Positions 16,429 through 24,721 of a stretch of DNA of 64,000 bases are shown piece by piece (position 1 is the first letter of the stretch; every line of letters starts with the position of its first letter). Both the position numbers and the translations under genes were made by a program. A model generated the notes under the pieces. It did no database searches. It was not told the DNA's origin and worked only from the letters and a program-made list of their open reading frames with translations. The stretch spans positions 62,001 to 126,000 of the forward strand of contig NZ_JANZKP010000002.1 in NCBI RefSeq assembly GCF_025642745.1, given 5' to 3'. The DNA is from Cellulomonas sp. RIT-PI-Y. GTDB lineage: Bacteria > Actinomycetota > Actinomycetes > Actinomycetales > Cellulomonadaceae.

Positions 16429-17718
16429 GTGCAGAGACGGTCGAGGGCGATCGCCGCGGCAACGGGGGTGGTGCTGGCGGCGACGCTGGCCGCCTGTGCC
16501 CCGTCCGACGACACCCCGGTGTTGACCTGGTACACGAACCCGGACGACGGGGGGCAGGCGGAGCTCGCGCAGCAGTGCACCGAGGCCGCCGACGGGGCCT
16601 ACCGGATCGAGGTGTCGGTCCTGCCCCGGGAGGCGAGCTCGCAGCGCGAGCAGCTGGCCCGGCGGCTGGCGGCGTCCGACTCCTCGATCGACCTGATGAG
16701 CCTGGATCCGCCGTTCATCCCCGAGCTGGCGAACGCCGGCTTCCTGGCCCCGGTGCCCGACGACGTGGCCGAGCGGGTCAGCCAGGACGTGGCGGCCGGC
16801 GCGCTGGCCGGTGCGACCTGGAACGACGAGCTGGTCACCGTGCCGTTCTGGGCCAACACCCAGCTGCTCTGGTACCGCACCTCGGTCGCCGAGGCCGCCG
16901 GCCTCGACATGTCGAACCCGGTCACCTGGGACCAGGTGATCGACGCCGCCAAGGACCAGGACAAGACGCTGGGCGTGCAGGGCATCAAGGCCGAGGCGCT
17001 GACCGTGTGGATCAACGCGCTGGTCGAGTCGGCCGGCGGGCACATCGTGCAGACGCCGGAGGCCGACGCCGAGGACGTCGAGCTCGGACTGGACTCGGAC
17101 GCCGGCCGGGAGGCCGCGCGGATCATCGGCGAGATCGGGTCGGAGCGGCTCGGCGGCGCCGGACTGCCCACCCAGGACGAGAACGCCTCGCTGTCCCAGT
17201 TCCAGGGGGACTCCGGGTCGTTCATGGTCAACTGGCCGTTCGTCTGGCCCGCCATGCAGTCCGCGGTCGACGCCGGGACCCTGGACCAGTCGGTGCTGGA
17301 CGACGTCGGCTGGGCGATCTACCCGCAGGTCACCGAGGGCGAGGACGCGGCACCGCCCTACGGCGGGATCAACTTGGGCGTCGGCGCGTTCAGCGAGCAC
17401 ACCGACCTCGCCTACCAGGCGGCCGAGTGCATCGTGCAGCCGGAGAACCAGGCCGCGTACTTCGTGTCGAACGGCAACCCGCCCGCCAACACCGCCGCCT
17501 ACGACGACCCCGAGGTGCAGGAGACCTTCCCGATGGCGGACGAGATCCGGCAGTCGCTGGAGCAGGCCGCACCCCGGCCGCAGACCCCGTACTACAACGA
17601 GGTCTCCCAGGGGCTGCAGGAGACCTGGCACCCGCCGGCGTCGGTGAACCCGGACAGCACGCCGAAGACCTCCACCGACTTCATCCTGGCCGTGCTGCGA
17701 GGGGAGCGTCTGCTGTGA
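16429..17718 (+). CDS. lpqY: Trehalose-type ABC transporter, substrate-binding lipoprotein (LpqY-like)
   Basis: Extracellular lipoprotein that would deliver a disaccharide to the SugAB channel. It has a basic N-terminus, a hydrophobic segment and a lipobox ending in Cys23 (ATLAAC). The 429-residue family-1 solute-binding fold shares several blocks with mycobacterial LpqY as I remember it: LDPPFIPELANAGFLAP, NTQLLWYR, VWINALVESAGGHI and NWPFVWPAM. The gene order binding protein, two permeases, ATPase also equals lpqY-sugA-sugB-sugC. GTG start with GAGGTAGG about 6 bases upstream. The trehalose assignment rests on this similarity; another alpha-glucoside is possible. The stop overlaps a GTG that opens a 19-codon ORF. 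Confidence 0.82.
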   Translation: MQRRSRAIAAATGVVLAATLAACAPSDDTPVLTWYTNPDDGGQAELAQQCTEAADGAYRIEVSVLPREASSQREQLARRLAASDSSIDLMSLDPPFIPELANAGFLAPVPDDVAERVSQDVAAGALAGATWNDELVTVPFWANTQLLWYRTSVAEAAGLDMSNPVTWDQVIDAAKDQDKTLGVQGIKAEALTVWINALVESAGGHIVQTPEADAEDVELGLDSDAGREAARIIGEIGSERLGGAGLPTQDENASLSQFQGDSGSFMVNWPFVWPAMQSAVDAGTLDQSVLDDVGWAIYPQVTEGEDAAPPYGGINLGVGAFSEHTDLAYQAAECIVQPENQAAYFVSNGNPPANTAAYDDPEVQETFPMADEIRQSLEQAAPRPQTPYYNEVSQGLQETWHPPASVNPDSTPKTSTDFILAVLRGERLL

Positions 17719-17774
17719 TCACACCCCACGAGACCAATCGCCGCGCCCGCGCTTCCGAGGGAGCCCCGAGATGA
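17715..17774 (+). CDS. Mini-ORF 1 (19 codons) between lpqY and sugA
   Basis: GTG at 17715 overlaps the lpqY stop (GTGA), and the frame runs 19 codons to a TGA that overlaps the ATG of a second, similar mini-ORF. The predicted peptide starts MITPHETNRRARA and ends EGAPR. It is encoded by the first of two tandem 56-bp repeats. It is too short for a domain; a role in ribosome relay, not a working peptide, is the simplest view. Confidence 0.4.
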   Translation: MITPHETNRRARASEGAPR

Positions 17775-17827
17775 TCACACCCCACGAAACCACTCGCTTC
17801 GCTCGCGCTTGCGAGGGGACCCCGAGA
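17716..17827 (+). repeat. Tandem 56-bp duplication between lpqY and sugA
   Basis: Copies 17716-17771 and 17772-17827 agree at 48 of 56 positions. Both begin TGATCACACCCCACGA and end CCCCGAGA. Each copy contains a complete unit: a start codon overlapping the preceding stop, a 19-codon frame, and a purine-rich GAGGG stretch acting as ribosome binding site for the next start. The second copy also contains a small hairpin, CTCGC-GCTT-GCGAG. Confidence 0.9.
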
Positions 17828-17830
17828 TGA
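17771..17830 (+). CDS. Mini-ORF 2 (19 codons) between lpqY and sugA
   Basis: ATG at 17771 overlaps the stop of mini-ORF 1 (ATGA). After 19 codons its TGA overlaps the sugA ATG in the same way. The peptide begins MITPHETTRFARACEG and ends TPR, so it shares its first seven residues and its Pro-Arg end with mini-ORF 1. The GAGGGGA inside it serves as the ribosome binding site of sugA. Ribosomes could pass lpqY, mini-ORF 1, mini-ORF 2, sugA by successive termination-reinitiation. Confidence 0.4.
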   Translation: MITPHETTRFARACEGTPR

Positions 17831-18756
17831 GTGCCGCCAGCCCCGCCAAGCCCCGCAGGTCCGACCGCGCGAAGGCCGAGGCCCGCCTCGGCTGGCTGCT
17901 CGCCGGGCCGGCGTTCGTGGTGATGCTGGCCGTCACCGCGTACCCGATCCTGCAGGCGGTCTACGAGTCCCTGTTCCGCAACCGCCTGACCGCCCCCGAC
18001 GACCGCGCGTTCATCGGTCTGGGCAACTACGGCGTGATCCTCAGCGACTCCCTGTTCTGGAAGTCCCTGGGCGTCACGACCGGGATCATGGTCATCACCG
18101 TGGTGATCGAGATGGTGCTGGGCTTCGCGCTCGCCCTGGTCATGCACCGGGCGGTCAAGCGGCTGCGCGGCCTGCTGCGCACCGCGATCCTGGTGCCCTA
18201 CGGCATCATCACCGTGGTCTCGGCCTTCGCCTGGTTCTACGCGTTCAGCATCGACTCCGGCTACGTCAACTCCTGGTTCGACTGGGTGCCGGGCATCGAC
18301 GCCGACCTGAACTGGTTCGCGCAGACCGGCACCAGCCTGTTCGTGATCATCGCCTCCGAGGTGTGGAAGACCACGCCGTTCATCTCGCTGCTGCTGCTCG
18401 CGGGGCTGGCCCAGGTGCCGAGCGACCTGGAGGAGGCCGCGCAGGTCGACGGCGCGACCTGGTGGCAGCGGATGAAGCGGGTGGTGCTGCCGAACATGAA
18501 GGCCGCGGTGATGGTCGCGGTGCTGTTCCGGGCGCTGGACGCGTTCCGGATCTTCGACAACGTCTTCATCATGACCAACGGCGCGAACGACACGACCGTG
18601 CTGTCGTTGCTGGCCTACCGGACGTCGATCGGACGGCTGGAGATCGGGCTCGGCTCGGCGATCTCGGTGCTGTTGTTCGTCTGCGTGATCATCATCTGCT
18701 TCATCGCGATCAAGATCTTCAAGGTCGACCTCGCGGGTGCGAGAGGGGAGCGCTGA
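17827..18756 (+). CDS. sugA: Sugar ABC transporter permease (SugA-like)
   Basis: First membrane subunit of the trehalose-type importer. The 309 residues hold six predicted membrane segments (about 25-50, 85-110, 120-145, 170-190, 215-235 region and 270-295). The cytoplasmic EAA loop that docks on the ATPase is EEAAQVDGATWWQRMKRVVLP. This is the MalF-type subunit without the large periplasmic insert. The ATG at 17827 overlaps the stop of mini-ORF 2; the longer frame from 17809 would read through that mini-ORF's ribosome binding region and is not preferred. The stop overlaps sugB by one base (TGATG). Confidence 0.9.
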   Translation: MSAASPAKPRRSDRAKAEARLGWLLAGPAFVVMLAVTAYPILQAVYESLFRNRLTAPDDRAFIGLGNYGVILSDSLFWKSLGVTTGIMVITVVIEMVLGFALALVMHRAVKRLRGLLRTAILVPYGIITVVSAFAWFYAFSIDSGYVNSWFDWVPGIDADLNWFAQTGTSLFVIIASEVWKTTPFISLLLLAGLAQVPSDLEEAAQVDGATWWQRMKRVVLPNMKAAVMVAVLFRALDAFRIFDNVFIMTNGANDTTVLSLLAYRTSIGRLEIGLGSAISVLLFVCVIIICFIAIKIFKVDLAGARGER

Positions 18757-19607
18757 TGGGCGGCGCACTGAGTGGCAAGCAGAAGGTCGCCTGGGCGGCG
18801 ATCACCGTCGCGGTGCTGGTGTACGCGCTGTTCCCGGTGATCTCGATCATGGCCACCTCGTTCAAACTGCCCAGCGAGCTGAACTCCGGCAGCTTCCTGC
18901 CGGACACCTGGACGCTGACCAACTACGAGCAGATCCTCGGCCCGGACGGCTCCGCGCAGGAGCTGTTCCTGTCGGCGCTGCGCAACTCGGTGGGCATCTC
19001 CCTGATCGCCACCGCCATCTCGGTGGTGCTGTCCACCCTGGCGGCCTACGCGATCGCCCGGCTGGAGTTCCCGGGACGCAAGCTGATCCTGACCACCGCG
19101 CTCGGGGTCTCGATCTTCCCGGTGATCTCGATCGTGACCCCGCTGTTCAACCTGTGGCGGTCGATCGGGCTCTACGACACCTGGGCCGGTCTGGTCATCC
19201 CGTACCTGTCGCTGACCCTGCCGATCTCGATCTGGACCCTGACCGCGTTCTTCCGGCAGATCCCGTGGGAGCTGGAGCAGGCCGCCCAGGTCGACGGTGC
19301 CACCACGTGGCAGGCGTTTCGCAAGGCGATCGTCCCGCTGGCCGCGCCCGGCGTGTTCACCACCGCACTCATCGCGTTCTTCATCGCCTGGAACGACTTC
19401 GTCTACGGCATCTCGCTGACCTCCACGGAGGCCGCCCGGCCGGTCCCCGCCGCCCTGGCGTTCTTCTCCGGCGCCTCCCAGTTCGAGGACCCGACCGGCG
19501 CGATCTCCGCCGCCGCCGTGGTCGTGACCATCCCCGTCGTCATCCTGGTGCTGTTGTTCCAGCGCCAGATCGTGTCCGGGCTGACCCAGGGCGCGGTCAA
19601 GGGCTGA
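18756..19607 (+). CDS. sugB: Sugar ABC transporter permease (SugB-like)
   Basis: Second membrane subunit, MalG type, 283 residues, six predicted segments. The EAA loop is EQAAQVDGATTWQAFRKAIVPLAAPG (read in two parts, about 190-215), and the C-terminus ends in the usual RQIVSGLTQGAVKG that packs against the channel. The start ATG shares its A with the sugA stop, with GAGAGGGGAG as ribosome binding site. Pairing of SugA and SugB makes the translocation pore, and the two EAA loops are near-identical at the QVDGAT core, as expected for contacts with one homodimeric ATPase. Confidence 0.92.
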   Translation: MGGALSGKQKVAWAAITVAVLVYALFPVISIMATSFKLPSELNSGSFLPDTWTLTNYEQILGPDGSAQELFLSALRNSVGISLIATAISVVLSTLAAYAIARLEFPGRKLILTTALGVSIFPVISIVTPLFNLWRSIGLYDTWAGLVIPYLSLTLPISIWTLTAFFRQIPWELEQAAQVDGATTWQAFRKAIVPLAAPGVFTTALIAFFIAWNDFVYGISLTSTEAARPVPAALAFFSGASQFEDPTGAISAAAVVVTIPVVILVLLFQRQIVSGLTQGAVKG

Positions 19608-19640
19608 GGCCCGGCGCGCTTCCCACGAAGGAGCTTCACC

Positions 19641-20957
19641 ATGGCATCCATCACCCTCACCGACCTGGTCAAGAAGTACGGTGACGGCTATCCGGCGGTG
19701 AACGGCGTCAGCCTCGACATCAAGGACGGCGAATTCGTCATCCTGGTCGGCCCGTCCGGCTGCGGGAAGTCCACCCTGCTGCGGATGATCGTCGGCCTGG
19801 AGGACATCACGTCGGGCGAACTGAAGATCGGCGACCGGGTCGTCAACGACAAGGCGCCGCGCGACCGCCACCTGGCGATGGTGTTCCAGAACTACGCCTT
19901 GTACCCGCACCTGACCGTGTTCGAGAACATCGCGTTCCCGCTCCGGCTGCAGAAGGGCCAGTTCACCGAGGCCCAGATCACGGACCAGGTGGAGTTCGCC
20001 GCGGACACGCTGGAACTGCGCGAGCACCTGGACCGCAAGCCGGCCAACCTCTCCGGCGGTCAGCGCCAGCGGGTCGCCATGGGCCGGGCGATCGTCCGGG
20101 ACGCGCAGGCGTTCCTGTTCGACGAGCCGCTGTCCAACCTGGACGCCAAGCTGCGTGGCCAGATGCGGACCGAGATCGCCCGGATGCAGCGCCGACTCGG
20201 CACCACCACGGTCTACGTCACCCACGACCAGACCGAGGCGATGACCCTGGGCGACCGGGTCGCGGTGCTCCGCAAGGGCGAGCTGCAGCAGGTGGCCAGC
20301 CCCCGCGCCCTGTACGAGCAGCCGAAGAACCTGTTCGTGGCCGGCTTCATCGGCTCCCCGCCGATGAACTTCCTGCCCGGCCAGGTCTCCGGCGACACCC
20401 TGACCCTGCCGTTCGCCGAGGTCCCGATCGACGACCGGCTGCGGTCCGCGATCGGCGACCGCGAGCTGGTGATCATCGGCCTGCGTCCCGAGCACGTCGA
20501 GGACGCGAAGGTCCTGGACGACGCCAAGCGTGGCGCTGGGGTCGTCTTCGGCGCCGAGGTGGACGTGGTGGAGTGGCTGGGCGCCGAGCTCTACGCCTAC
20601 ATCCCGTTCGAGACCCACCAGGACGTCGCCGGGAAGCTGGAGGAGCTGGACCGGGACCTGGACGGCGAGGGGATGCGCACCCAGATGGTGGTGGCGCTCG
20701 GGTCGGAGAGCCGGGTCCGTGACGGCTCGGACGCCGAGCTGTGGTTCGACCCGGCCCGGCTGCTGGTCTTCGACCCGGAGTCCGGCGAGAACCTCACCTA
20801 CGACGACTCCGAGGCGTCCCGGATCGACTCCGAGACCGAGGAGGACCGCCGCGCCGCGCTGGAGCGTGCTCAGCGCGAGGCGGAGAAGAAGCAGGGTGGG
20901 GATCGGACGGAGACCGCAGGGGGGCAGCCGACCGGCCGGCACCGCGAGGCGTCCTGA
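19641..20957 (+). CDS. sugC: Sugar ABC transporter ATPase (SugC/MsmX-like)
   Basis: ATP-hydrolysing subunit of the importer. Walker A GPSGCGKST (about 37-45), the Q-loop VFQNYALYPH, ABC signature LSGGQRQR, Walker B AFLFDEPLSN and the switch His in YVTHDQ are all present. The C-terminal TOBE/OB regulatory region (about 240-370) contains IGLRPEHVED. A charged tail rich in Glu/Arg/Lys follows, which makes the protein 438 residues, some 50-70 longer than typical. Such ATPases are sometimes shared with other sugar importers. Start ATG with GAAGGAG about 9 bases upstream. A strong hairpin follows the stop. Confidence 0.92.
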   Translation: MASITLTDLVKKYGDGYPAVNGVSLDIKDGEFVILVGPSGCGKSTLLRMIVGLEDITSGELKIGDRVVNDKAPRDRHLAMVFQNYALYPHLTVFENIAFPLRLQKGQFTEAQITDQVEFAADTLELREHLDRKPANLSGGQRQRVAMGRAIVRDAQAFLFDEPLSNLDAKLRGQMRTEIARMQRRLGTTTVYVTHDQTEAMTLGDRVAVLRKGELQQVASPRALYEQPKNLFVAGFIGSPPMNFLPGQVSGDTLTLPFAEVPIDDRLRSAIGDRELVIIGLRPEHVEDAKVLDDAKRGAGVVFGAEVDVVEWLGAELYAYIPFETHQDVAGKLEELDRDLDGEGMRTQMVVALGSESRVRDGSDAELWFDPARLLVFDPESGENLTYDDSEASRIDSETEEDRRAALERAQREAEKKQGGDRTETAGGQPTGRHREAS

Positions 20958-20971
20958 ACCCGGCGCCACCC

Positions 20972-21003
20972 GGCCCGTCGACCCCGGAGGGGGTGGACGG
21001 GCC
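20972..21003. terminator. Bidirectional terminator between sugC and PfkB kinase gene
   Basis: GGCCCGTC-g-ACCCC pairs with GGGGT-g-GACGGGCC, giving a stem of about 13 bp with one internal mismatch and a GGAG loop. It lies between convergent sugC and the sugar kinase gene. Confidence 0.75.
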
Positions 21004-21011
21004 GTTCGCCG

Positions 21012-21926
21012 TCAGGCGTCCAGCTCGGCGGTGGTGGGCGGGTTGGCCCCCTCGCGGGAGACGGTGATCGCGGCGATCCGCACGCAGCGGATCAGCACCT
21101 GCTGCACCGCGTCCAGTCCGATGGCCCGCAGCGCCTCACGGTGGTCCGCGCCGAGCAGGCCCGCGGACCAGAGCCCGTCGATCAGCCCGGACATGAACGA
21201 GTCCCCGGCACCGACGGTGTCCGCCACCCGCACCCGCGGCGCGGTGACGGCCAGCTCCTCGCCCCCGGCGGTCACCGCCAGCGCGCCCTCGCCGCCGAGG
21301 GTCACCACGACCAGCGCCGGACCGCGTCGCGCCCAGTCCCGGGCGATCTCCTCCACCGGCACCCCGGGGTGCAGCCAGGCCAGGTCCTCGTCGGAGACCT
21401 TCACCACGTCGGCCAGCCCGATCAGGTGCTCGACCAGCGGGAGCGTGACGTCGGGCGCCGCCATCAACGCCGGGCGCAGGTTCGGGTCGTAGGTGATCGT
21501 CGCGGTGTCACGGTGCGCCGCCAGCAGTGCGGCCACCTTCGCGCCGCCGGGGGAGAGCACCGCGCCGATCGACCCGGTGTGCACCACCAGCGGGCTGCCG
21601 ACCTCCGCCTCCGGCAGGTCCCAGCTCAGATCGAAGTCGTAGGTGGCCGAGCCGTCCGCGTCCAGGTGCGCGGTCGCGACCGGGGTGCGCTCCGGCCCGC
21701 CGTCGCCGGTCAGCACCCGGACCCCGGAGCCGGTCAGATGCTCCCGGACCAGGTCGCCGTGCGGGTCCCGGGCCAGCCAGGTCAGCAGCGCGGCGTCCCG
21801 GCCCAGGCGGGACAGCCCCAGTGCGACGTTCGCCGGGCTGCCGCCGGGGTGCTCGCTGCGGTCGCCGTCCGGGCGGACGACGGCGTCGACGAGGGCCTCG
21901 CCGATGATCAGTGCGGATTCGGTCAC
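21012..21926 (-). CDS. PfkB-family carbohydrate kinase
   Basis: Phosphorylates a sugar or sugar-like alcohol with ATP. The 304 residues show both ribokinase-family signatures: the N-terminal GGSPANVALGLSRLG (about 28-42) and the C-terminal DTVGAGDSFMSGLIDGL with the catalytic Asp in GAGD. FDLSWDLPEAEVG and TYDPNLRPAL suggest the fructokinase branch. It is the last gene of a long minus-strand run (xseB is 51 bases upstream) and convergent with the trehalose transporter, so a role in sugar use is plausible. The GTG start has GGAGAACC before it. Ribokinase or adenosine kinase cannot be excluded. Confidence 0.85.
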   Translation of the reverse strand: MTESALIIGEALVDAVVRPDGDRSEHPGGSPANVALGLSRLGRDAALLTWLARDPHGDLVREHLTGSGVRVLTGDGGPERTPVATAHLDADGSATYDFDLSWDLPEAEVGSPLVVHTGSIGAVLSPGGAKVAALLAAHRDTATITYDPNLRPALMAAPDVTLPLVEHLIGLADVVKVSDEDLAWLHPGVPVEEIARDWARRGPALVVVTLGGEGALAVTAGGEELAVTAPRVRVADTVGAGDSFMSGLIDGLWSAGLLGADHREALRAIGLDAVQQVLIRCVRIAAITVSREGANPPTTAELDA

Positions 21927-21977
21927 GGTGGTTCTCCAGTTCAGCGTCGTTGCCGGGCGGGAGCAGGGGGCCGTCGA

Positions 21978-22229
21978 TCAGGAGTCGGCGGACCCCGGGC
22001 GTTCCTGGCCGTCACCGTCGGCCTCGCGGGCCGCGTCGAGTCGCTTGCGGGCGCCGTCCAGCCACTCCTGGCAGCGGGCGGCCAGTGCCTCGCCCCGCTC
22101 CCAGAGCGCCAGCGACTCCTCCAGGCCGGCGCCACCGGCCTCCAACCGGGAGACGACGGCGACCAGCTCGTCCCGGGCCTGCTCGTAGGACAGCTCTGCG
22201 ATGTCGGTGCGCTCGCTCACGGGCTCCAT
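21978..22229 (-). CDS. xseB: Exodeoxyribonuclease VII small subunit
   Basis: Small helical partner of XseA; several copies coat the large subunit and activate the nuclease that degrades single-stranded DNA to oligonucleotides. Its 83 residues show the XseB pattern [42 protein letters not shown], then a charged tail. The start codon follows the xseA stop without a gap (TAGATG), so translation is tightly coupled and the natural subunit ratio can be set there. Confidence 0.93.
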   Translation of the reverse strand: MEPVSERTDIAELSYEQARDELVAVVSRLEAGGAGLEESLALWERGEALAARCQEWLDGARKRLDAAREADGDGQERPGSADS

Positions 22230-23513
22230 CTAACCAACTTCCGGCTCGGGACGGCGCTTGGCCGGCGCCACGGCCAGCACGGTCGCCATCAGCTCACCCT
22301 GGGCGACCCGGATCCGCAGACTGTCCTTGGCCGAGACCGAGGCGGCATCCCGCACCACGCCGCCGTCCGAGGTCTGCACCACGGCGTAGCCGCGCTCCAG
22401 GGTGGCGGCGGGGGACAGCGCACGGACCTGGGCGGCCAGCGCGCCGACCTGGTGGCTCGCGCCGGTCAGCGCGTGGTCCAGGCTGCGCCGCGCGGCCTCG
22501 CGCACGCGCTGCACCTCGGCTGCCCGGTCGTCGATCATCGACTGCGGGCGCGCCAGCACCGGACGGGAGCGGATCTGCGCCAGGCCGTCCGCCTCCCGCC
22601 GGACCCGGTGCTCGATCGCCGAGCGCATCCGGTGGCGCGCCTGACCGACCTTGGCCCGCTCCTCGCCCACGTCCGGCACGATCCGCTTGGCCGCATCGGT
22701 GGGCGTGGACGCCCGGTAGTCGGCCACCAGATCCAGCAGCGGACTGTCGGTCTCGTGCCCGATCGCCGACACCAGCGGCGTCCGGCAGGCTGCGGCGGCC
22801 CGGACCAGTGCCTCGTTGCTGAACGGCAGCAGGTCCTCGACCGCGCCGCCGCCCCGGGCGACCACGATCACCTCCACCCGCGGGTCGGCGTCCAGCTCGG
22901 CGATCGCCTGCGACACCTGCGGCACCGCGCCCGCTCCCTGCACCGCGACCTCGCGGATCTCGAACTCGACCTGCGGCCATCGCGCCCGGGCGTTCACCAC
23001 CACGTCGTGCTCGGCCTTCGACTCCCGACCGCAGACCAGGCCGATCACCCGGGGCAGGAACGGCAGGGCCACCTTCCGCCCGGCGTCGAACAGTCCCTCC
23101 GCCGCCAGCACCTTCTTCAGATGCTCGATCCGGGCCAGCAGCTCGCCGACCCCGACCGCGCGCACCGCGTCCGCACTCAGCTGCAGGGTGCCGCGCTTGG
23201 TCCAGAACGTCGGCTTGGCGTGCACCACCACGTGGGCGCCCTCGGTCAGCGGCGTGGTCGCCCCCGCCAGCACCCCCGCGGGCATCGACACCGGCAGCGA
23301 CATGTCGACATCGGTGTCCCGCAGGGTCAGGAACGCGATCCCCGCGCCCGGCCGCCGGTTCAGCTGGACGATCTGCCCCTCGACCCACAGCGGGGACATC
23401 TTCGCGACGTAGTCCGCGATCTTGGCCGACAGCAGCCGGACCGGCCACGGCGACTCGGGGGTCGTGTCGAGCGCCCGTTCGGGCAGGGCGGGCGGAGTGC
23501 TGGGGGAGGACAC
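22230..23513 (-). CDS. xseA: Exodeoxyribonuclease VII large subunit
   Basis: Catalytic subunit of the ATP-independent single-strand exonuclease used in mismatch repair and recombination. The 427 residues contain the N-terminal OB domain (about 22-115, VRLLSAKIADYVAKMSPLWVEGQIV), the catalytic region VIGLVCGRESKAEHDVVVNARARWP, VIVVARGGGAVEDLLPF and GHETDSPLLDLVADYRASTP, then a coiled coil. The frame is open to 23606, but the GTG at 23513 gives the family N-terminus and avoids crossing the upstream gene's end. A weak GGTGGAG stands just before it. No terminator separates it from the EF-Tu-like gene 31 bases upstream. Confidence 0.93.
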   Translation of the reverse strand: MSSPSTPPALPERALDTTPESPWPVRLLSAKIADYVAKMSPLWVEGQIVQLNRRPGAGIAFLTLRDTDVDMSLPVSMPAGVLAGATTPLTEGAHVVVHAKPTFWTKRGTLQLSADAVRAVGVGELLARIEHLKKVLAAEGLFDAGRKVALPFLPRVIGLVCGRESKAEHDVVVNARARWPQVEFEIREVAVQGAGAVPQVSQAIAELDADPRVEVIVVARGGGAVEDLLPFSNEALVRAAAACRTPLVSAIGHETDSPLLDLVADYRASTPTDAAKRIVPDVGEERAKVGQARHRMRSAIEHRVRREADGLAQIRSRPVLARPQSMIDDRAAEVQRVREAARRSLDHALTGASHQVGALAAQVRALSPAATLERGYAVVQTSDGGVVRDAASVSAKDSLRIRVAQGELMATVLAVAPAKRRPEPEVG

Positions 23514-23544
23514 GGCTCCACCCTGCCACGTGCGCCCGACAACC

Positions 23545-23898
23545 TCAGTGACCGACGAGCTGCACCCCGCGCAGACCGTCGGAGTCGAGCACCCGGTGCT
23601 CGCCACCGGGCTTGGTCGGGATGTCGTCCGGGCCCAGGCCGTCCAGGACCACCCCGGCCTCCGCGCCCGCGGCCACCTGCTCCTGCTTGCGCCGTCGGGA
23701 CTCGATCCGCGCGATCGTCACGGACCGGGCGCCGCCGGGCAGTCGCAGGTCCGCGGCTTGGCCCTTGGTCATGACCCCGCTGGTCACCCGACCGGTGAGC
23801 ACGTGACCCACCGTGGTGATCGTGAACACGTCCTCCACCACGAAGGTGAACGGCTGCTGCGGCTGGAGGTCGGCATCGCGACGACGGAACAGGCCCAT
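23545..23898 (-). CDS. Single EF-Tu domain 2-like beta-barrel protein
   Basis: A 117-residue protein consisting almost wholly of the translation-factor domain 2 barrel. FTFVVEDVFTITTVGHVLTG matches the PVEDVFTI-GRG-VVTGRV block of EF-Tu, and ARIESRRRKQEQVAAGAEAG matches its IEMFRK-EGQAGDNVG region. No GTPase domain, no domain 3 and no membrane segment are present, so it cannot act as an elongation factor. The N-terminus MGLFRRRDADLQ is short and basic. It begins 9 bases after the prepilin peptidase stop, so it is probably the last gene of the pilus operon. Its function is unknown; RNA, tRNA or protein binding by the barrel is a guess. Confidence 0.7.
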   Translation of the reverse strand: MGLFRRRDADLQPQQPFTFVVEDVFTITTVGHVLTGRVTSGVMTKGQAADLRLPGGARSVTIARIESRRRKQEQVAAGAEAGVVLDGLGPDDIPTKPGGEHRVLDSDGLRGVQLVGH

Positions 23899-23907
23899 AC
23901 CCGCACC

Positions 23908-24702
23908 CTAGAGCCCCACCAGCCCGAGGTACCCGGACCAGACCGCTCGGCCGGCCACGATCCCGACCCAGGCGCCGAGCAGCATCCAGGGACCGAAGGG
24001 GATCCCGGAGCCCTTCCGGGCCCGGCGGGTCAGCAGCAGACCGGTGGCCCAGCCTCCGCCCGCCAGGAAGGCCGCGAAGGCGCCGACCGCGAGCGTCGGC
24101 CAGCCGAACCAGGCCAGGTACAACCCGAGCAGCCCGGCCAGCTTCACATCCCCGAATCCCATGCCGCCGGGGTGGATCAGGGCGAGCACCAGATAGCACG
24201 TGAACAGGGCGAGCCCGCCGAGGACCGCCCGGACCAGCGCCCCCCAGTCGGACGCGTCCCCGGGGCTCCACGAGGCCAGCGCCAGCAGCAGGAGGCCGAC
24301 CCCGACGGCCGGCAGCACGATCACGTCGGGCAAGCGGTGGACGTCCAGGTCGATCAGCGCCAGCGCGATCGACACCGCCACCAGGAAGAGGAGCGCGGGA
24401 AGCAGCCACGACGCCCCGGTCCACCAGGCGACCAGGCCGAAGCACACCCCGGTGCCCGCCTCGACCAGCGGGTAGCGACGACTGATCGGCGCCCGGCAGT
24501 CACGGCAGCGCCCCCGCAGCAGCAGCCAGGACAGCACGGGGATGTTGTCGCGGCCGCGGATCGGCCGACCGCACCGCGGGCAGGCGCTCCGCGGCACGAC
24601 GGACTCGGAGCGGGGGACCCGGTGGACGACCACGTTGAGGAAGGAACCGATCGCCAGGCCGATCACCACGGCCCCGACCACCAGTGCGAGCTGCGGGCTC
24701 AT
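23908..24702 (-). CDS. pilD: Prepilin peptidase / N-methyltransferase
   Basis: Membrane aspartyl protease that removes the prepilin leader and methylates the new N-terminus. In its 264 residues the cytoplasmic zinc domain with two CxxC pairs (Cys41/44 and Cys66/69) is complete. The catalytic aspartates are visible in LIDLDVHRLPD (118/120) and GMGFGDVKLAG (Asp185), and eight membrane segments are predicted. It serves the pilin encoded at 27.2-27.7 kb. It begins 19 bases after the pilO-like stop. Presence of the zinc domain marks it as the bifunctional PilD class, not a TadV/FlaK-type short peptidase. Confidence 0.93.
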   Translation of the reverse strand: MSPQLALVVGAVVIGLAIGSFLNVVVHRVPRSESVVPRSACPRCGRPIRGRDNIPVLSWLLLRGRCRDCRAPISRRYPLVEAGTGVCFGLVAWWTGASWLLPALLFLVAVSIALALIDLDVHRLPDVIVLPAVGVGLLLLALASWSPGDASDWGALVRAVLGGLALFTCYLVLALIHPGGMGFGDVKLAGLLGLYLAWFGWPTLAVGAFAAFLAGGGWATGLLLTRRARKGSGIPFGPWMLLGAWVGIVAGRAVWSGYLGLVGL

Positions 24703-24721
24703 CGCAGGGGCTCCGCACGGG

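Noticed and set aside
24699-24721. Short MTRAEPLR peptide between pilO and pilD
   Set aside because: Only a handful of codons, in a frame that belongs to a shadow of pilO; more likely the ribosome binding region of pilD.
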